Of a stretch of 64,000 nt of DNA, positions 25,778-33,882 are shown in pieces. The translations under genes and the position numbers were made by a program. The notes beneath the pieces are model-generated. The model was not told the DNA's origin. It searched no databases and saw nothing but the letters and a program-made list of their open reading frames with translations. The DNA comes from an uncultured Oscillospiraceae bacterium (GTDB lineage Bacteria > Bacillota > Clostridia > Oscillospirales > Ruminococcaceae). Numbering within the stretch: position 1 is the stretch's first letter; every line of letters starts with the position of its first letter. The stretch is from contig CAJTTH010000010.1 in assembly GCA_910579125.1 (NCBI GenBank), positions 8,809 through 72,808 on the forward strand, in the 5' to 3' direction.

Positions 25778-26584
25778 ATGATTGAGATCTTATTCGGCGA
25801 GAGTGACGCGGGCGCAATGAAATACGCACTAAAACACGAAAAGGGGCTTGGCAGCGACGTAATCTGTCTGCCGTTTATGCTTGATATCGGCGATATTTCG
25901 CAGCCTGTGTTAAGTAAATATCGGCGTGATTTAATTTATAAAATGCTTTATCATTACCAATGGGGCGCGGACGAGGAAATGAGCGCCGAGCTGAGGTCGC
26001 TTGGCGGCAAATATTCGCGCGAGCTTACGCGGCTTAAGAGTTGCTTGAAAAACGGCGAACCGCTGCGGATATGGTATAGCGACGCGCCCTATTCAATATG
26101 CGGTATGATGTGGCTTTGCGGAAAACTTCGAAGGTATAGGGGAGAGGTGTATGCGGTCAAGCTGCCGAACTTCATTGTCAAGGGCGAAACGGCTGTTGAA
26201 CATTCCGGCTGGGGCGAGGTCGAACCGCGTGAATTTACGGAGCTGCTGCCGCTTCAGCGTAGGCTGACTCAGATAGAGATAGTGATGAACGCGGTACGCT
26301 GGGACGCGCTGAAACGCGGAAATTCCTCCTTGCGTGCGGTAGTAAACGGCTCTGTTATCGGCGTTTCCGATAGTTTCTACGATTTTCTCATATGGAAGTA
26401 TCTGGGGAAAGAGCCTCGGCGCGAGGTCGAGATCATAGCGTCGATCATCTCGCAGAATCGTCTTGGAATGAGCGATTGGTGGTTCGCCGACAGAATAGAT
26501 CGGTACATTAAATCGGGGCGTATTGGGATTGTCAAGGACTCCGATAAGAAATACGAAAGAGTTCTGCGCTTGAATGAAAACTAA
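25778..26584 (+). CDS. DUF1835/DUF3658-type protein
   Basis: The 268-aa cytosolic protein resembles the DUF1835 (N-terminal, opening IEILFGESDAGAMKYAL) plus DUF3658 (C-terminal, helical) architecture found widely in Firmicutes; no activity is established. A tryptophan-rich stretch, LRIWYSDAPYSICGMMW, lies around residue 105. The start at 25778 follows ACGGAGG. It lies 13 bp after aguA and is followed by a large hairpin before aguB, so it is co-transcribed with aguA. Whether it has any link to polyamines is unknown. The domain call is from memory of the pattern. Confidence 0.7.
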   Translation: MIEILFGESDAGAMKYALKHEKGLGSDVICLPFMLDIGDISQPVLSKYRRDLIYKMLYHYQWGADEEMSAELRSLGGKYSRELTRLKSCLKNGEPLRIWYSDAPYSICGMMWLCGKLRRYRGEVYAVKLPNFIVKGETAVEHSGWGEVEPREFTELLPLQRRLTQIEIVMNAVRWDALKRGNSSLRAVVNGSVIGVSDSFYDFLIWKYLGKEPRREVEIIASIISQNRLGMSDWWFADRIDRYIKSGRIGIVKDSDKKYERVLRLNEN

Positions 26585-26595
26585 TATGTCGAAGA

Positions 26596-26674
26596 AACTT
26601 CAAAAAAGGCAGGCTTTTTTAAGCACTTTAAACTTTGATTTGCCTCGCTGTTGAGCGGTTTTGAAGTTTTTTTG
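26596..26674 (+). terminator. Large hairpin terminator before aguB
   Basis: AACTTCAAAA (26596-26605) and TTTTGAAGTT (26659-26668) are perfect 10-bp arms followed by a T-run. The loop is long (53 bp), so partial read-through into aguB is plausible. Confidence 0.55.
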
Positions 26675-26735
26675 CAGCTTATTTTAATTATTGAAAAACG
26701 ATAACTGAAACGCTGCAAAACAAAAGGAGAAAGCA

Positions 26736-27608
26736 ATGAGAAAAATTACCGCTGCCGCAGTGCAGATGTCCGTTCCCGAGACGCGGGAGCAGTCCATAAA
26801 AAAAGCCGAGGAATTGGTACGCAAAGCCGCCGCGGACGGCGCGAACGTTATTCTGCTGCCTGAGCTTTTCGAGACGAAATACTTCTGTCAGGAGCGCCGA
26901 TATGAGCATTACGAGCTTGCGCTGCCGTTTGACGAAAACTCTGCCGTTGCGCGGTTCAAAGAAGTCTCTCGGGAACTTGGCGTAGTGCTGCCGATAAGCT
27001 TTTACGAGCGTGATGTAAACGTTTTCTATAACAGCGTCGCCATGCTTGACTGCGGCGATGTGCTCGGTGTGTACCGCAAAACGCACATTCCCGACGACCA
27101 TTTTTATCAGGAGAAATTCTACTTTACTCCCGGGAATACGGGATTTAAGGTCTGGGAAACGCGCTTCGGGCGTATCGGAGTGGGTATATGCTGGGATCAA
27201 TGGTTCCCCGAAGCGGCGCGGTGTATGGCGCTTATGGGCGCGGAGCTGCTGCTTTATCCGACCGCTATCGGCAGCGAGCCGATAATTGAGTGCGACAGTA
27301 TGCAGCACTGGCGGCGCTGTATGCAGGGACACGCGGCGGCAAACCTTGTACCCGTGATCGCCGCGAACCGCACAGGCACGGAGACGGTAACTCCCGACGA
27401 CGGCAACGCCAGGCAGTCAAGCGCGCTGACGTTCTACGGATCGAGCTTCATTACCGACGAGCGCGGCGAGATTGTTGAAAGTGCCGACCGCGTTTCCGAC
27501 TGCGTTCTGCTCCGTGAATTTGACCTTGACGAAACGCGGGTGTTCCGTCAAGAGTGGGGAGTTTTCCGCGACCGCCGCCCGGAAATGTACGGGAAAATCA
27601 CAATGTAA
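26736..27608 (+). CDS. aguB: N-carbamoylputrescine amidase AguB
   Basis: AguB is a nitrilase-superfamily amidase that converts N-carbamoylputrescine to putrescine, CO2 and ammonia. The 290-aa product has the catalytic triad in order: Glu in LLPELFE, Lys in YRKTHIPDD and Cys in GICWDQWFPEAAR. Near residue 110-125 it has HIPDDHFYQEKFYF, characteristic of AguB. It completes the putrescine pathway with aguA. An ecfT gene begins 18 bp after its stop, so the ECF transporter genes are probably transcribed with it. Confidence 0.94.
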   Translation: MRKITAAAVQMSVPETREQSIKKAEELVRKAAADGANVILLPELFETKYFCQERRYEHYELALPFDENSAVARFKEVSRELGVVLPISFYERDVNVFYNSVAMLDCGDVLGVYRKTHIPDDHFYQEKFYFTPGNTGFKVWETRFGRIGVGICWDQWFPEAARCMALMGAELLLYPTAIGSEPIIECDSMQHWRRCMQGHAAANLVPVIAANRTGTETVTPDDGNARQSSALTFYGSSFITDERGEIVESADRVSDCVLLREFDLDETRVFRQEWGVFRDRRPEMYGKITM

Positions 27609-27626
27609 AAGCGTATCGGAGGAAAG

Positions 27627-28523
27627 ATGAAAAATAAGGACGCTTTCGGCGCCTGCCACCCCGTGGTAAATTTCGTGTATTTCGCTTTGGTAACGGGATT
27701 TTCAATGTTTTTAATGCACCCTGTTTGTCTGCTTATTTCGCTTGTCTGCGCGGTGTTTTATTACGCGCGGCTTAAGGGCGCAAGGGCGCTGCGGTTTATG
27801 ATAAGATACGCGCTGCCGTTGATGATTGTGACAGCGCTCGTCAATCCCGCGTTCAACCACCGCGGAATGATGATAATTTGCTATCTGCCGACGGGTAATC
27901 CGCTGACACTGGAGAGCATAATTTACGGACTTGCCGCGGCTGTCATGCTTGTGAGCGTACTGTTATGGTTCGCGTGTTACACCGAGATCGTGACGTCGGA
28001 CAAGTTTGTGTATCTGTTCGGGAAAATTATCCCCGCGCTGTCGTTGGTGCTGAGTATGACGCTGCGTTTCGTGCCGAGGTTTAAGGAGCAGTTTGAGCGC
28101 GTTAAAGAGGCGCAGCGCGGAATGGGTAAATTCTCGTCCGAAAGCTCCGCGTTCGGCAAGCTGAAAAGCGCGCTCGGGTGCTTTTCGATCATGGTGACTT
28201 GGTCGCTTGAAAACTCGATCGAGACTGCCGACAGCATGAAAAGCCGAGGTTACGGACTGCGCGGACGGACGGCGTTTTCAATCTATACGTTCACCGAACG
28301 CGATAAAATTATTCTGGCATGGCTCGGACTGTGCGCGTTTTTTTTGCTGAGCGGGTGTGTTTCGGGGAACCTGCGCTGGCAGTACTTCCCGAATATTCGC
28401 GGAATGCTCGCCGAGCCGCTGACGATAGGGCTTGAAGCGGCGTATTTCGGGTTGTGCGCAGTGCCGATAACAATAGATATCCGGGAGGAAAAGCAGTGGA
28501 AATACTTGCGCTCAAAAATTTAA
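27627..28523 (+). CDS. ecfT: ECF transporter transmembrane component EcfT
   Basis: EcfT is the scaffold membrane subunit of energy-coupling factor vitamin/metal importers. The 298-aa product has about five to six helices and the cytoplasmic coupling segment containing MTLRFVPRFKEQFERVKEAQR. The second coupling motif, MKSRGYGLRGR, matches the A-R-G motif used to contact the ATPases. It overlaps the following gene by 28 bp. That gene supplies both ATPases and a substrate-binding component, so the two genes encode a full importer. Confidence 0.9.
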   Translation: MKNKDAFGACHPVVNFVYFALVTGFSMFLMHPVCLLISLVCAVFYYARLKGARALRFMIRYALPLMIVTALVNPAFNHRGMMIICYLPTGNPLTLESIIYGLAAAVMLVSVLLWFACYTEIVTSDKFVYLFGKIIPALSLVLSMTLRFVPRFKEQFERVKEAQRGMGKFSSESSAFGKLKSALGCFSIMVTWSLENSIETADSMKSRGYGLRGRTAFSIYTFTERDKIILAWLGLCAFFLLSGCVSGNLRWQYFPNIRGMLAEPLTIGLEAAYFGLCAVPITIDIREEKQWKYLRSKI

Positions 28524-31132
28524 CATTTTGTTATCCGAAGAGCGCTGAACCCGCTGTTGACGATTTGTCGCTCACGGTCGATACGGGGGATTTTCTTGTG
28601 CTGTGCGGATGTTCGGGCTGCGGAAAGACTACGCTGTTAAGGCAGTTAAAGCCCCAACTGTCACCCCGCGGAGCTTTAAGCGGCGAAATTTTTTTTGAGG
28701 GAAAGCTGCTTTCCGAGCTTGACGAGCGCGAAAGCGCCGCGCTGATCGGCTTTGTGCAGCAGTCGCCTGAAAATCAGATCGTTACCGATAAGGTTTGGCA
28801 TGAGCTGGCGTTCGGGTTGGAAAGTCTTGGCTGTGATACTCCGACGATACGCCGCAGGGTCGCCGAGACCGCTTCCTTTTTCGGCATACAGAATTGGTTC
28901 CACAAGAACGTTTCGGAGCTTTCGGGCGGTCAGAAGCAGCTGCTGAATTTAGCGGCGGTAATGGTAATGCAGCCGAAAATTTTAATTCTCGACGAGCCGA
29001 CAAGTCAGCTTGACCCCATTGCCGCGTCGGATTTTCTGGCGGTGCTGAAAAAGATAAATCTGGAACTCGGCACGACGATAATTCTCACCGAGCACCGTCT
29101 TGAAGAGGCGCTGCCGCTGTCAAACCGCGCGGCGGTAATGGAAAACGGACGCTTGCTTTGCTGCGGAAGCGCGGCGGAAATCGGAGCGTTCCTGAAAGAG
29201 AACGGTAATGATATGTTCCTCGCAATGCCCGCCGCAATGCGTATCTGGGGCTCAGTCAACTCGGAGAGAAAATGTCCCGTTTCGGTGAACGAGGGAAGGG
29301 GATTTCTTGCGGAATACGCTGCGGAAAATCCCGTTTCGCCCATCGCGGAAAAAATGCCGCTCGAATTCGGCGAAAAAAAAATATCGATTAACGAAGCGTA
29401 TTTCCGCTATGAAAGGGAGCTGCCCGACGTTGTACGCGGCTTGGAGTTTTCGGCTCGGGCGGGCGAACTGGTTTGTATTCTCGGCGGAAACGGCACGGGA
29501 AAAACTACGCTCCTAAAGCTGCTGGCGGGGCTGAAAAAGCCGTACCGAGGCGAGGTAAGGGTAAACGGACGCGTCTGTCTGCTGCCGCAGGACCCGCAGA
29601 CGCTGTTCATCGGGAAAACCGTTTACTCGGACTTGGCAGACGCGCTTTCCGACAGTATGCTGTCAAAGGAGCAGCGCGGTGAAAAGCTCGCGCATATCCT
29701 GTCGCTTTGCCGCCTTAACGGACTGGAGGAGCGTCACCCGTTCGACCTTTCGGGCGGAGAAATGCAGCGTGCCGCGTTGGCGAAGCTGCTGCTTACAAAC
29801 CCCGAAATTCTGCTGCTGGACGAGCCTACAAAGGGGCTTGACGCGGAATTTAAAATCGAGTTCGCGGCGATATTAAAAGAACTTCTGGAGGCGGGCGTGT
29901 GCGTTGTTATGGTAAGCCACGATGTGGAGTTCTGCGCCGAATACGCCGACCGCTGTGCGCTTTTCTTTGACGGAGCTGTCGCGGCGGAGGGCGAGCCGCG
30001 CGTTTTTTTCTCGGGGAACAGCTTCTATACTACCGCCGCCAACCGCATATCGCGCGGTATAATACCCGACGCGGTCACTGTTGAGGACGTTGTCTCGGCG
30101 GTCGGCGGAACGCTCCCCGAAACGAAAAAAAGCGCCGCAGTCGTTTGTGCGCGGATTGCGGAAATAACTTCCGAAAAAACGGAACGTAAGATGCCGCTTT
30201 GGAGAAAAATCGGCGCGGCGGTCTGCGCAGTCTCCGCCGCTGCCGCGTATTTTTACGCGCTGAATAACGAAAGCTTCAGCGAAACGTTGGGGCAGGGAGG
30301 ATTGACCGCGCTCGGCGTGAGACAGCTTTGCGTCTACGGGATAGTAATTTTTTCGCTGATACTCGCCGCCGTTTTTCTCGGAGGAGACAATCGGTCAAAG
30401 CCCGCCGAACCGCCCGTGCAAGTTCGCCGAAAGCTGCCGAAACGGACGGTCGCGGCGGTGGCGGTAATAATTTGCCTTATCCCTTTAACGCTGTATATCG
30501 GAATGGTTTTCCCGGATAATAAGCAGTACTATATAACGGCTCTGGCAGTGCTTGCGGAGTGTATGCTGCCGTTCTTTCTGGCGTTTGAGGGTCGAAAGCC
30601 GGCAGCGCGGGAGCTGGTGCTGATTTCTGTGCTGTGCGCGATCGGGATAGCGGGGAGAGCGGCGTTTTTTATGCTGCCTGAATTTAAGCCCGTGTTGGCG
30701 GTCGTGATAATCGTGGGCGCGGCGCTTGGCGGCGAAACGGGATTTCTGGTCGGCGCGGTGACAATGCTCGTGTCTAACGTTATGCTCTCCCAAGGACCGT
30801 GGACGCCTTGGCAGATGTTTGCGGCGGGAATCGTAGGGTTTCTGGCGGGAGTTCTGTGCAATAAAGGACTGCTTCGCAAAACGCGTCTGCCGCTCTGCGT
30901 TTTCGGCGCGTTCAGCGCTATCGTGATCTATGGCGGAATAATGAACCCCGTTTCCGCGCTGATATGGGGAGCGGAGTCGCTTAATTTGAATATTATTCTC
31001 GGGTATTATCTTACGGGGCTGCCGATGGACTGCATTCACGCTGCCGCGACCGCGATTTTTCTGTGGTTCCTCGCAGAGCCTATGCTGGAAAAGCTGGAGC
31101 GCGTTAAGGTGAAGTACGGGTTGATCGGGTAG
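28496..31132 (+). CDS. ECF transporter fusion: two ATPase domains plus S component in one chain
   Basis: The 878-aa product joins three parts normally made separately. The first ABC ATPase (about 3-230) has Walker A CGCSGCGKTT, ELSGGQKQ and LILDEPTSQ. The second (about 285-510) has GGNGTGKTT, DLSGGEMQRAA and LLLDEPTKG. After a linker come a short hydrophobic pair (about 570-620) and a six-helix S-component-like domain to the C-terminus with SQGPWTPWQMFAAGI. I choose the GTG at 28496, behind GGGAGGA, over an earlier in-frame start that lacks a ribosome site. With ecfT it forms a dedicated (group I-like) ECF importer. The substrate cannot be told; the polyamine neighbours do not settle it. Confidence 0.9.
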   Translation: MEILALKNLTFCYPKSAEPAVDDLSLTVDTGDFLVLCGCSGCGKTTLLRQLKPQLSPRGALSGEIFFEGKLLSELDERESAALIGFVQQSPENQIVTDKVWHELAFGLESLGCDTPTIRRRVAETASFFGIQNWFHKNVSELSGGQKQLLNLAAVMVMQPKILILDEPTSQLDPIAASDFLAVLKKINLELGTTIILTEHRLEEALPLSNRAAVMENGRLLCCGSAAEIGAFLKENGNDMFLAMPAAMRIWGSVNSERKCPVSVNEGRGFLAEYAAENPVSPIAEKMPLEFGEKKISINEAYFRYERELPDVVRGLEFSARAGELVCILGGNGTGKTTLLKLLAGLKKPYRGEVRVNGRVCLLPQDPQTLFIGKTVYSDLADALSDSMLSKEQRGEKLAHILSLCRLNGLEERHPFDLSGGEMQRAALAKLLLTNPEILLLDEPTKGLDAEFKIEFAAILKELLEAGVCVVMVSHDVEFCAEYADRCALFFDGAVAAEGEPRVFFSGNSFYTTAANRISRGIIPDAVTVEDVVSAVGGTLPETKKSAAVVCARIAEITSEKTERKMPLWRKIGAAVCAVSAAAAYFYALNNESFSETLGQGGLTALGVRQLCVYGIVIFSLILAAVFLGGDNRSKPAEPPVQVRRKLPKRTVAAVAVIICLIPLTLYIGMVFPDNKQYYITALAVLAECMLPFFLAFEGRKPAARELVLISVLCAIGIAGRAAFFMLPEFKPVLAVVIIVGAALGGETGFLVGAVTMLVSNVMLSQGPWTPWQMFAAGIVGFLAGVLCNKGLLRKTRLPLCVFGAFSAIVIYGGIMNPVSALIWGAESLNLNIILGYYLTGLPMDCIHAAATAIFLWFLAEPMLEKLERVKVKYGLIG

Positions 31133-31175
31133 ATATTATCGCTATTAAATTAACGAAAAAAAAGCAGTTGGAAAA

Positions 31176-31346
31176 ATGAACAGAATATATGTTGACAATG
31201 CAGCGACTACCAAATAAAGGAGATCGCGGAGGTCTGCCGTGAAAAAGGAGTGCTGTTCCACACGGACGCTGTTCAGGCGGTCGGGCATATTCCGTTTGAC
31301 GTCATGAGATCGGCTGCGCGAAGTGCGGCAATTAGGAGAAAATAAC
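31176..31346 (+). pseudogene. Cysteine desulfurase (NifS/IscS) remnant
   Basis: The frame starts with an intact-looking MNRIYVDNAATTK, the usual first residues of a group II NifS-like cysteine desulfurase, and then hits TAA. The neighbouring sequence encodes EVCREKGVLFHTDAVQAVGH (an internal NifS segment with the PLP-binding Asp and Gln region). About 20 codons later RLREVRQLGENN resembles the extreme C-terminus. A gene of about 380 codons has therefore shrunk to 170 bp by at least two deletions. The catalytic lysine and cysteine are gone, so it cannot be functional. Confidence 0.85.
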
Positions 31347-31406
31347 AATTTTCGGGCAGAGAAAATGCCTTTTTCAGTCAATTTTTTACATTTTGCAGAA
31401 CACCGC

Positions 31407-31435
31407 TTGACATTTTTGAACATATAATGTATAAT
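31407..31435 (+). promoter_or_regulatory. SigA promoter of the chemoreceptor gene
   Basis: TTGACA (31407-31412) and TATAAT (31430-31435) are 17 bp apart, a full consensus match. The leader to the start codon is about 125 bp and no operator is obvious. Confidence 0.75.
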
Positions 31436-31563
31436 ATGAAAGGTGACTGTTGTCAAGATATTACAAGACATAATTTGCCGCTGTCAGCGCAAGACACGCC
31501 TATCGATGCCCTGCGCTTTTTTATAGAATAAATACGGCAGGGCAGGTTTAGAAAGGATTTTTT

Positions 31564-33213
31564 ATGAGCAAAAGCATTAAGGTAAACGTTGGTCTTCTTG
31601 TTGCAGCGGCACTTGCGTCGATGCTTCTTTTCAGCGTTATGACTACTGTCAACATAATTCGTATTGACAGAACACAGACAATAAATACTCAGATGAATTC
31701 TTTGTTGGCCAGGTCGCGTACTGCCGAGACAGCGCATTACAAGTGGTCGGCGAATCTGAGCAACGCACTGTACGCAGGAACGGAGTTCACGGGCAGCATG
31801 GATCCGACAACGTGTGTTTTGGGGCAGTGGCTGTACGGCGAGGCGGGTACGGACGACGCGGAGATACTTGAGATGCGCGGCGATCTGGAGACGCTTCACA
31901 AGGAGCTTCACGGTTCCGCTTCGCAGGTGCTTGAGCAGTACGCAAGCAGTCCCGCCGATGCACAGCAATTTTATCAGAGCACTATTCAGAGCAACCTGAC
32001 CACACTTGTCGGCATTCTGGATAAGGTCATAGAACGCGGCGAAACGCTCCGTACCGCAAGCGAGGAGGAAACTGAACGCACGATAAACACTATGCACGTA
32101 ACCACGATAATCTGTCTGGTACTGGCGTTGGTGTGCCTTATCTCCCTTATAATGTTTGTAATAAGGCGTGTTATAAAGCCTATCATCACGATAACGGACG
32201 GAAGCCGCGTATTGCAGAGCGGACAGCTTGCGCTGAATATAAACTACAAGTCCAACGACGAGGTGGGTGAACTTGTAAACACGCTGAAAACTTCTATGGA
32301 CAGAATAGGCGGTTATGTTTCCGATATCAACAGAATTATGGGCGAGTTGTCAAACGGTAATTTCGATGTGCGCACCTCCGCAGATTATGTGGGCGATTTT
32401 ACGTCAATACAGAGTTCGATCGAGAATTTTACGGAGACCATGTCGGGAGCGCTCGGGAAGATAGCGGGTGCGGAGCGCCGCATTTCCGAGAATGCCGAGC
32501 AGCTTTCCAACAGCTCGCAGGCAGTGGCACAGGGAGCTACCGAGCAAGCAAGCTCCACCGAACAATTGTACGCGTCGCTTGACGAGCTGTACAAGAGCGC
32601 CCTTGAGAACGTTCAAAAGGCGACAGGCGCAAAGGAACGCGCACAGCTTACAGGCGAACAGGTACAGGAGAGCAGCGAGCAGATGAAACAGATGATGGAC
32701 GCGATGTCCGATGTGAGCAGTTCCTCGCAGCAAATCGGGCAAATTATTGCGACTATCGAGAACATAGCGTTCCAGACGAACATACTCGCGCTCAACGCGG
32801 CTATCGAGGCGGCGCGCGCGGGAGAAGCGGGCAAGGGCTTCGCGGTCGTTGCGGACGAGGTACGCAGTCTCGCGGTACAGAGCGATCAGGCGTCCAAGGC
32901 GACCAAGGACCTCATCGAAAACTGCGTCGGCGCGTCGAACAGAGGTATCACAATCGTAGGCGGAGTTTCGGAAACGCTCCAAAAGACAATGGAGCTTGTT
33001 ACGCATTCCAACGAGGATATAGGCGTTATTGCGGACGCGGTTCGCGATGAGGCGGAGGCTATCACGCAGATCAATCAGGGCATAGGTCAGATAGCCGCAG
33101 TTACGCAGACAAATTCCGCGAGCAGCGAGCAAGCGGCGGCGGTAAGCGCGGAGCTGTTCGCTCAGGCACGGCTGTTGCAGGAGCAGACTTCAAAGTTCAC
33201 GCTGAAAAAGTAA
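31564..33213 (+). CDS. Methyl-accepting chemotaxis protein with CZB-like zinc-binding sensor
   Basis: This transducer has 549 aa: TM1 (7-30), an extracytoplasmic sensor (about 31-178), TM2 (179-201), HAMP (about 202-256) and a cytoplasmic signalling domain. The hairpin tip carries the conserved core FQTNILALNAAIEAARAGEA and AVVADEVRSLA. The sensor has the residues of a chemoreceptor zinc-binding (CZB) domain: His58, Trp61, Cys84 within CVLGQWL, His112 and His116. CZB domains usually lie in the cytosol; here the region lies between the two membrane helices, so it would face outside. No other chemotaxis or flagellar gene is in the window. A strong promoter and terminator make it a single-gene unit. 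Confidence 0.92.
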   Translation: MSKSIKVNVGLLVAAALASMLLFSVMTTVNIIRIDRTQTINTQMNSLLARSRTAETAHYKWSANLSNALYAGTEFTGSMDPTTCVLGQWLYGEAGTDDAEILEMRGDLETLHKELHGSASQVLEQYASSPADAQQFYQSTIQSNLTTLVGILDKVIERGETLRTASEEETERTINTMHVTTIICLVLALVCLISLIMFVIRRVIKPIITITDGSRVLQSGQLALNINYKSNDEVGELVNTLKTSMDRIGGYVSDINRIMGELSNGNFDVRTSADYVGDFTSIQSSIENFTETMSGALGKIAGAERRISENAEQLSNSSQAVAQGATEQASSTEQLYASLDELYKSALENVQKATGAKERAQLTGEQVQESSEQMKQMMDAMSDVSSSSQQIGQIIATIENIAFQTNILALNAAIEAARAGEAGKGFAVVADEVRSLAVQSDQASKATKDLIENCVGASNRGITIVGGVSETLQKTMELVTHSNEDIGVIADAVRDEAEAITQINQGIGQIAAVTQTNSASSEQAAAVSAELFAQARLLQEQTSKFTLKK

Positions 33214-33220
33214 AACGCAA

Positions 33221-33252
33221 AAATCCTCCGTATTTTTCGGAGGATTTTTTTT
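33221..33252 (+). terminator. Terminator of the chemoreceptor gene
   Basis: AAATCCTCCG (33221-33230) and CGGAGGATTT (33238-33247) form a perfect 10-bp stem with a 7-nt loop and a T-run. Confidence 0.9.
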
Positions 33253-33324
33253 CGTGGTGAGAGTTTTTAAGTTTTGCTGCGTTTAATAAGTGAAGGGAAA
33301 AATTTCTTTCGGAAAGGAGATGTC

Positions 33325-33882
33325 ATGGATAACGGTGCAAGTAGCTACCGCCGTTTCCTTGGCGGTGATGAGAGCGGTATCGTTGAAATAATAAGGGACT
33401 ACAAGGACGGACTTATCCTGTATCTGAACGGTTATGTCAAAAACATACATATTGCCGAGGAGATAATGGAAGACGTTTTCGTGAAACTTGTTGTAAAAAA
33501 GCCCCGCTTTTCCGAGAAATTTTCGTTCAAGACGTGGCTTTATACGATAGCCGGAAATGCAGCGATAGATTGGTTCCGACGCAACTCAAGGTGGACGGAT
33601 ACCCCTATTGAGGAGCTGGAGGATATTCTTGCCGACGAGAATGATCTCGAGCATGAATACCTTAAAGAGGAGCAGAAAATAATGCTTCACCGCGCAATGG
33701 GCAATATCAGAGAGGAGTATCGTACCGTGCTGTACCTCTCGTTTTTTGAGGACTTGCCCAACGCCGAGATTGCGGCGGTAATGAAGAAAAGCCGCCGCCA
33801 GATAGAGAACCTGATCTACCGCGGCAAACAGTCGTTAAAATCGGAGCTTGAAAAGGAGGGCTTTGTTTATGAAGAATTATAA
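33325..33882 (+). CDS. ECF-type RNA polymerase sigma factor
   Basis: The 185-aa product is a sigma-70 family factor of the extracytoplasmic-function group. Region 2 (about 15-85) has AEEIMEDVFVKLVVKKPRF and the -10-binding FKTWLYTIAGNAAIDWFRR (shortened here as TWLYTIAGNAAIDWFRR). Region 4 (about 125-180) has LHRAMGNIREEYRTVL, a HTH with NAEIAAVMKKSRRQIENLIYR and the usual RGKQSLKSEL. The start at 33325 follows GAAAGGAGA; an earlier in-frame start at 33274 lacks a ribosome site. Its last bases overlap the next gene, which has an N-terminal cytosolic part and one membrane helix like an anti-sigma factor. Confidence 0.92.
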   Translation: MDNGASSYRRFLGGDESGIVEIIRDYKDGLILYLNGYVKNIHIAEEIMEDVFVKLVVKKPRFSEKFSFKTWLYTIAGNAAIDWFRRNSRWTDTPIEELEDILADENDLEHEYLKEEQKIMLHRAMGNIREEYRTVLYLSFFEDLPNAEIAAVMKKSRRQIENLIYRGKQSLKSELEKEGFVYEEL

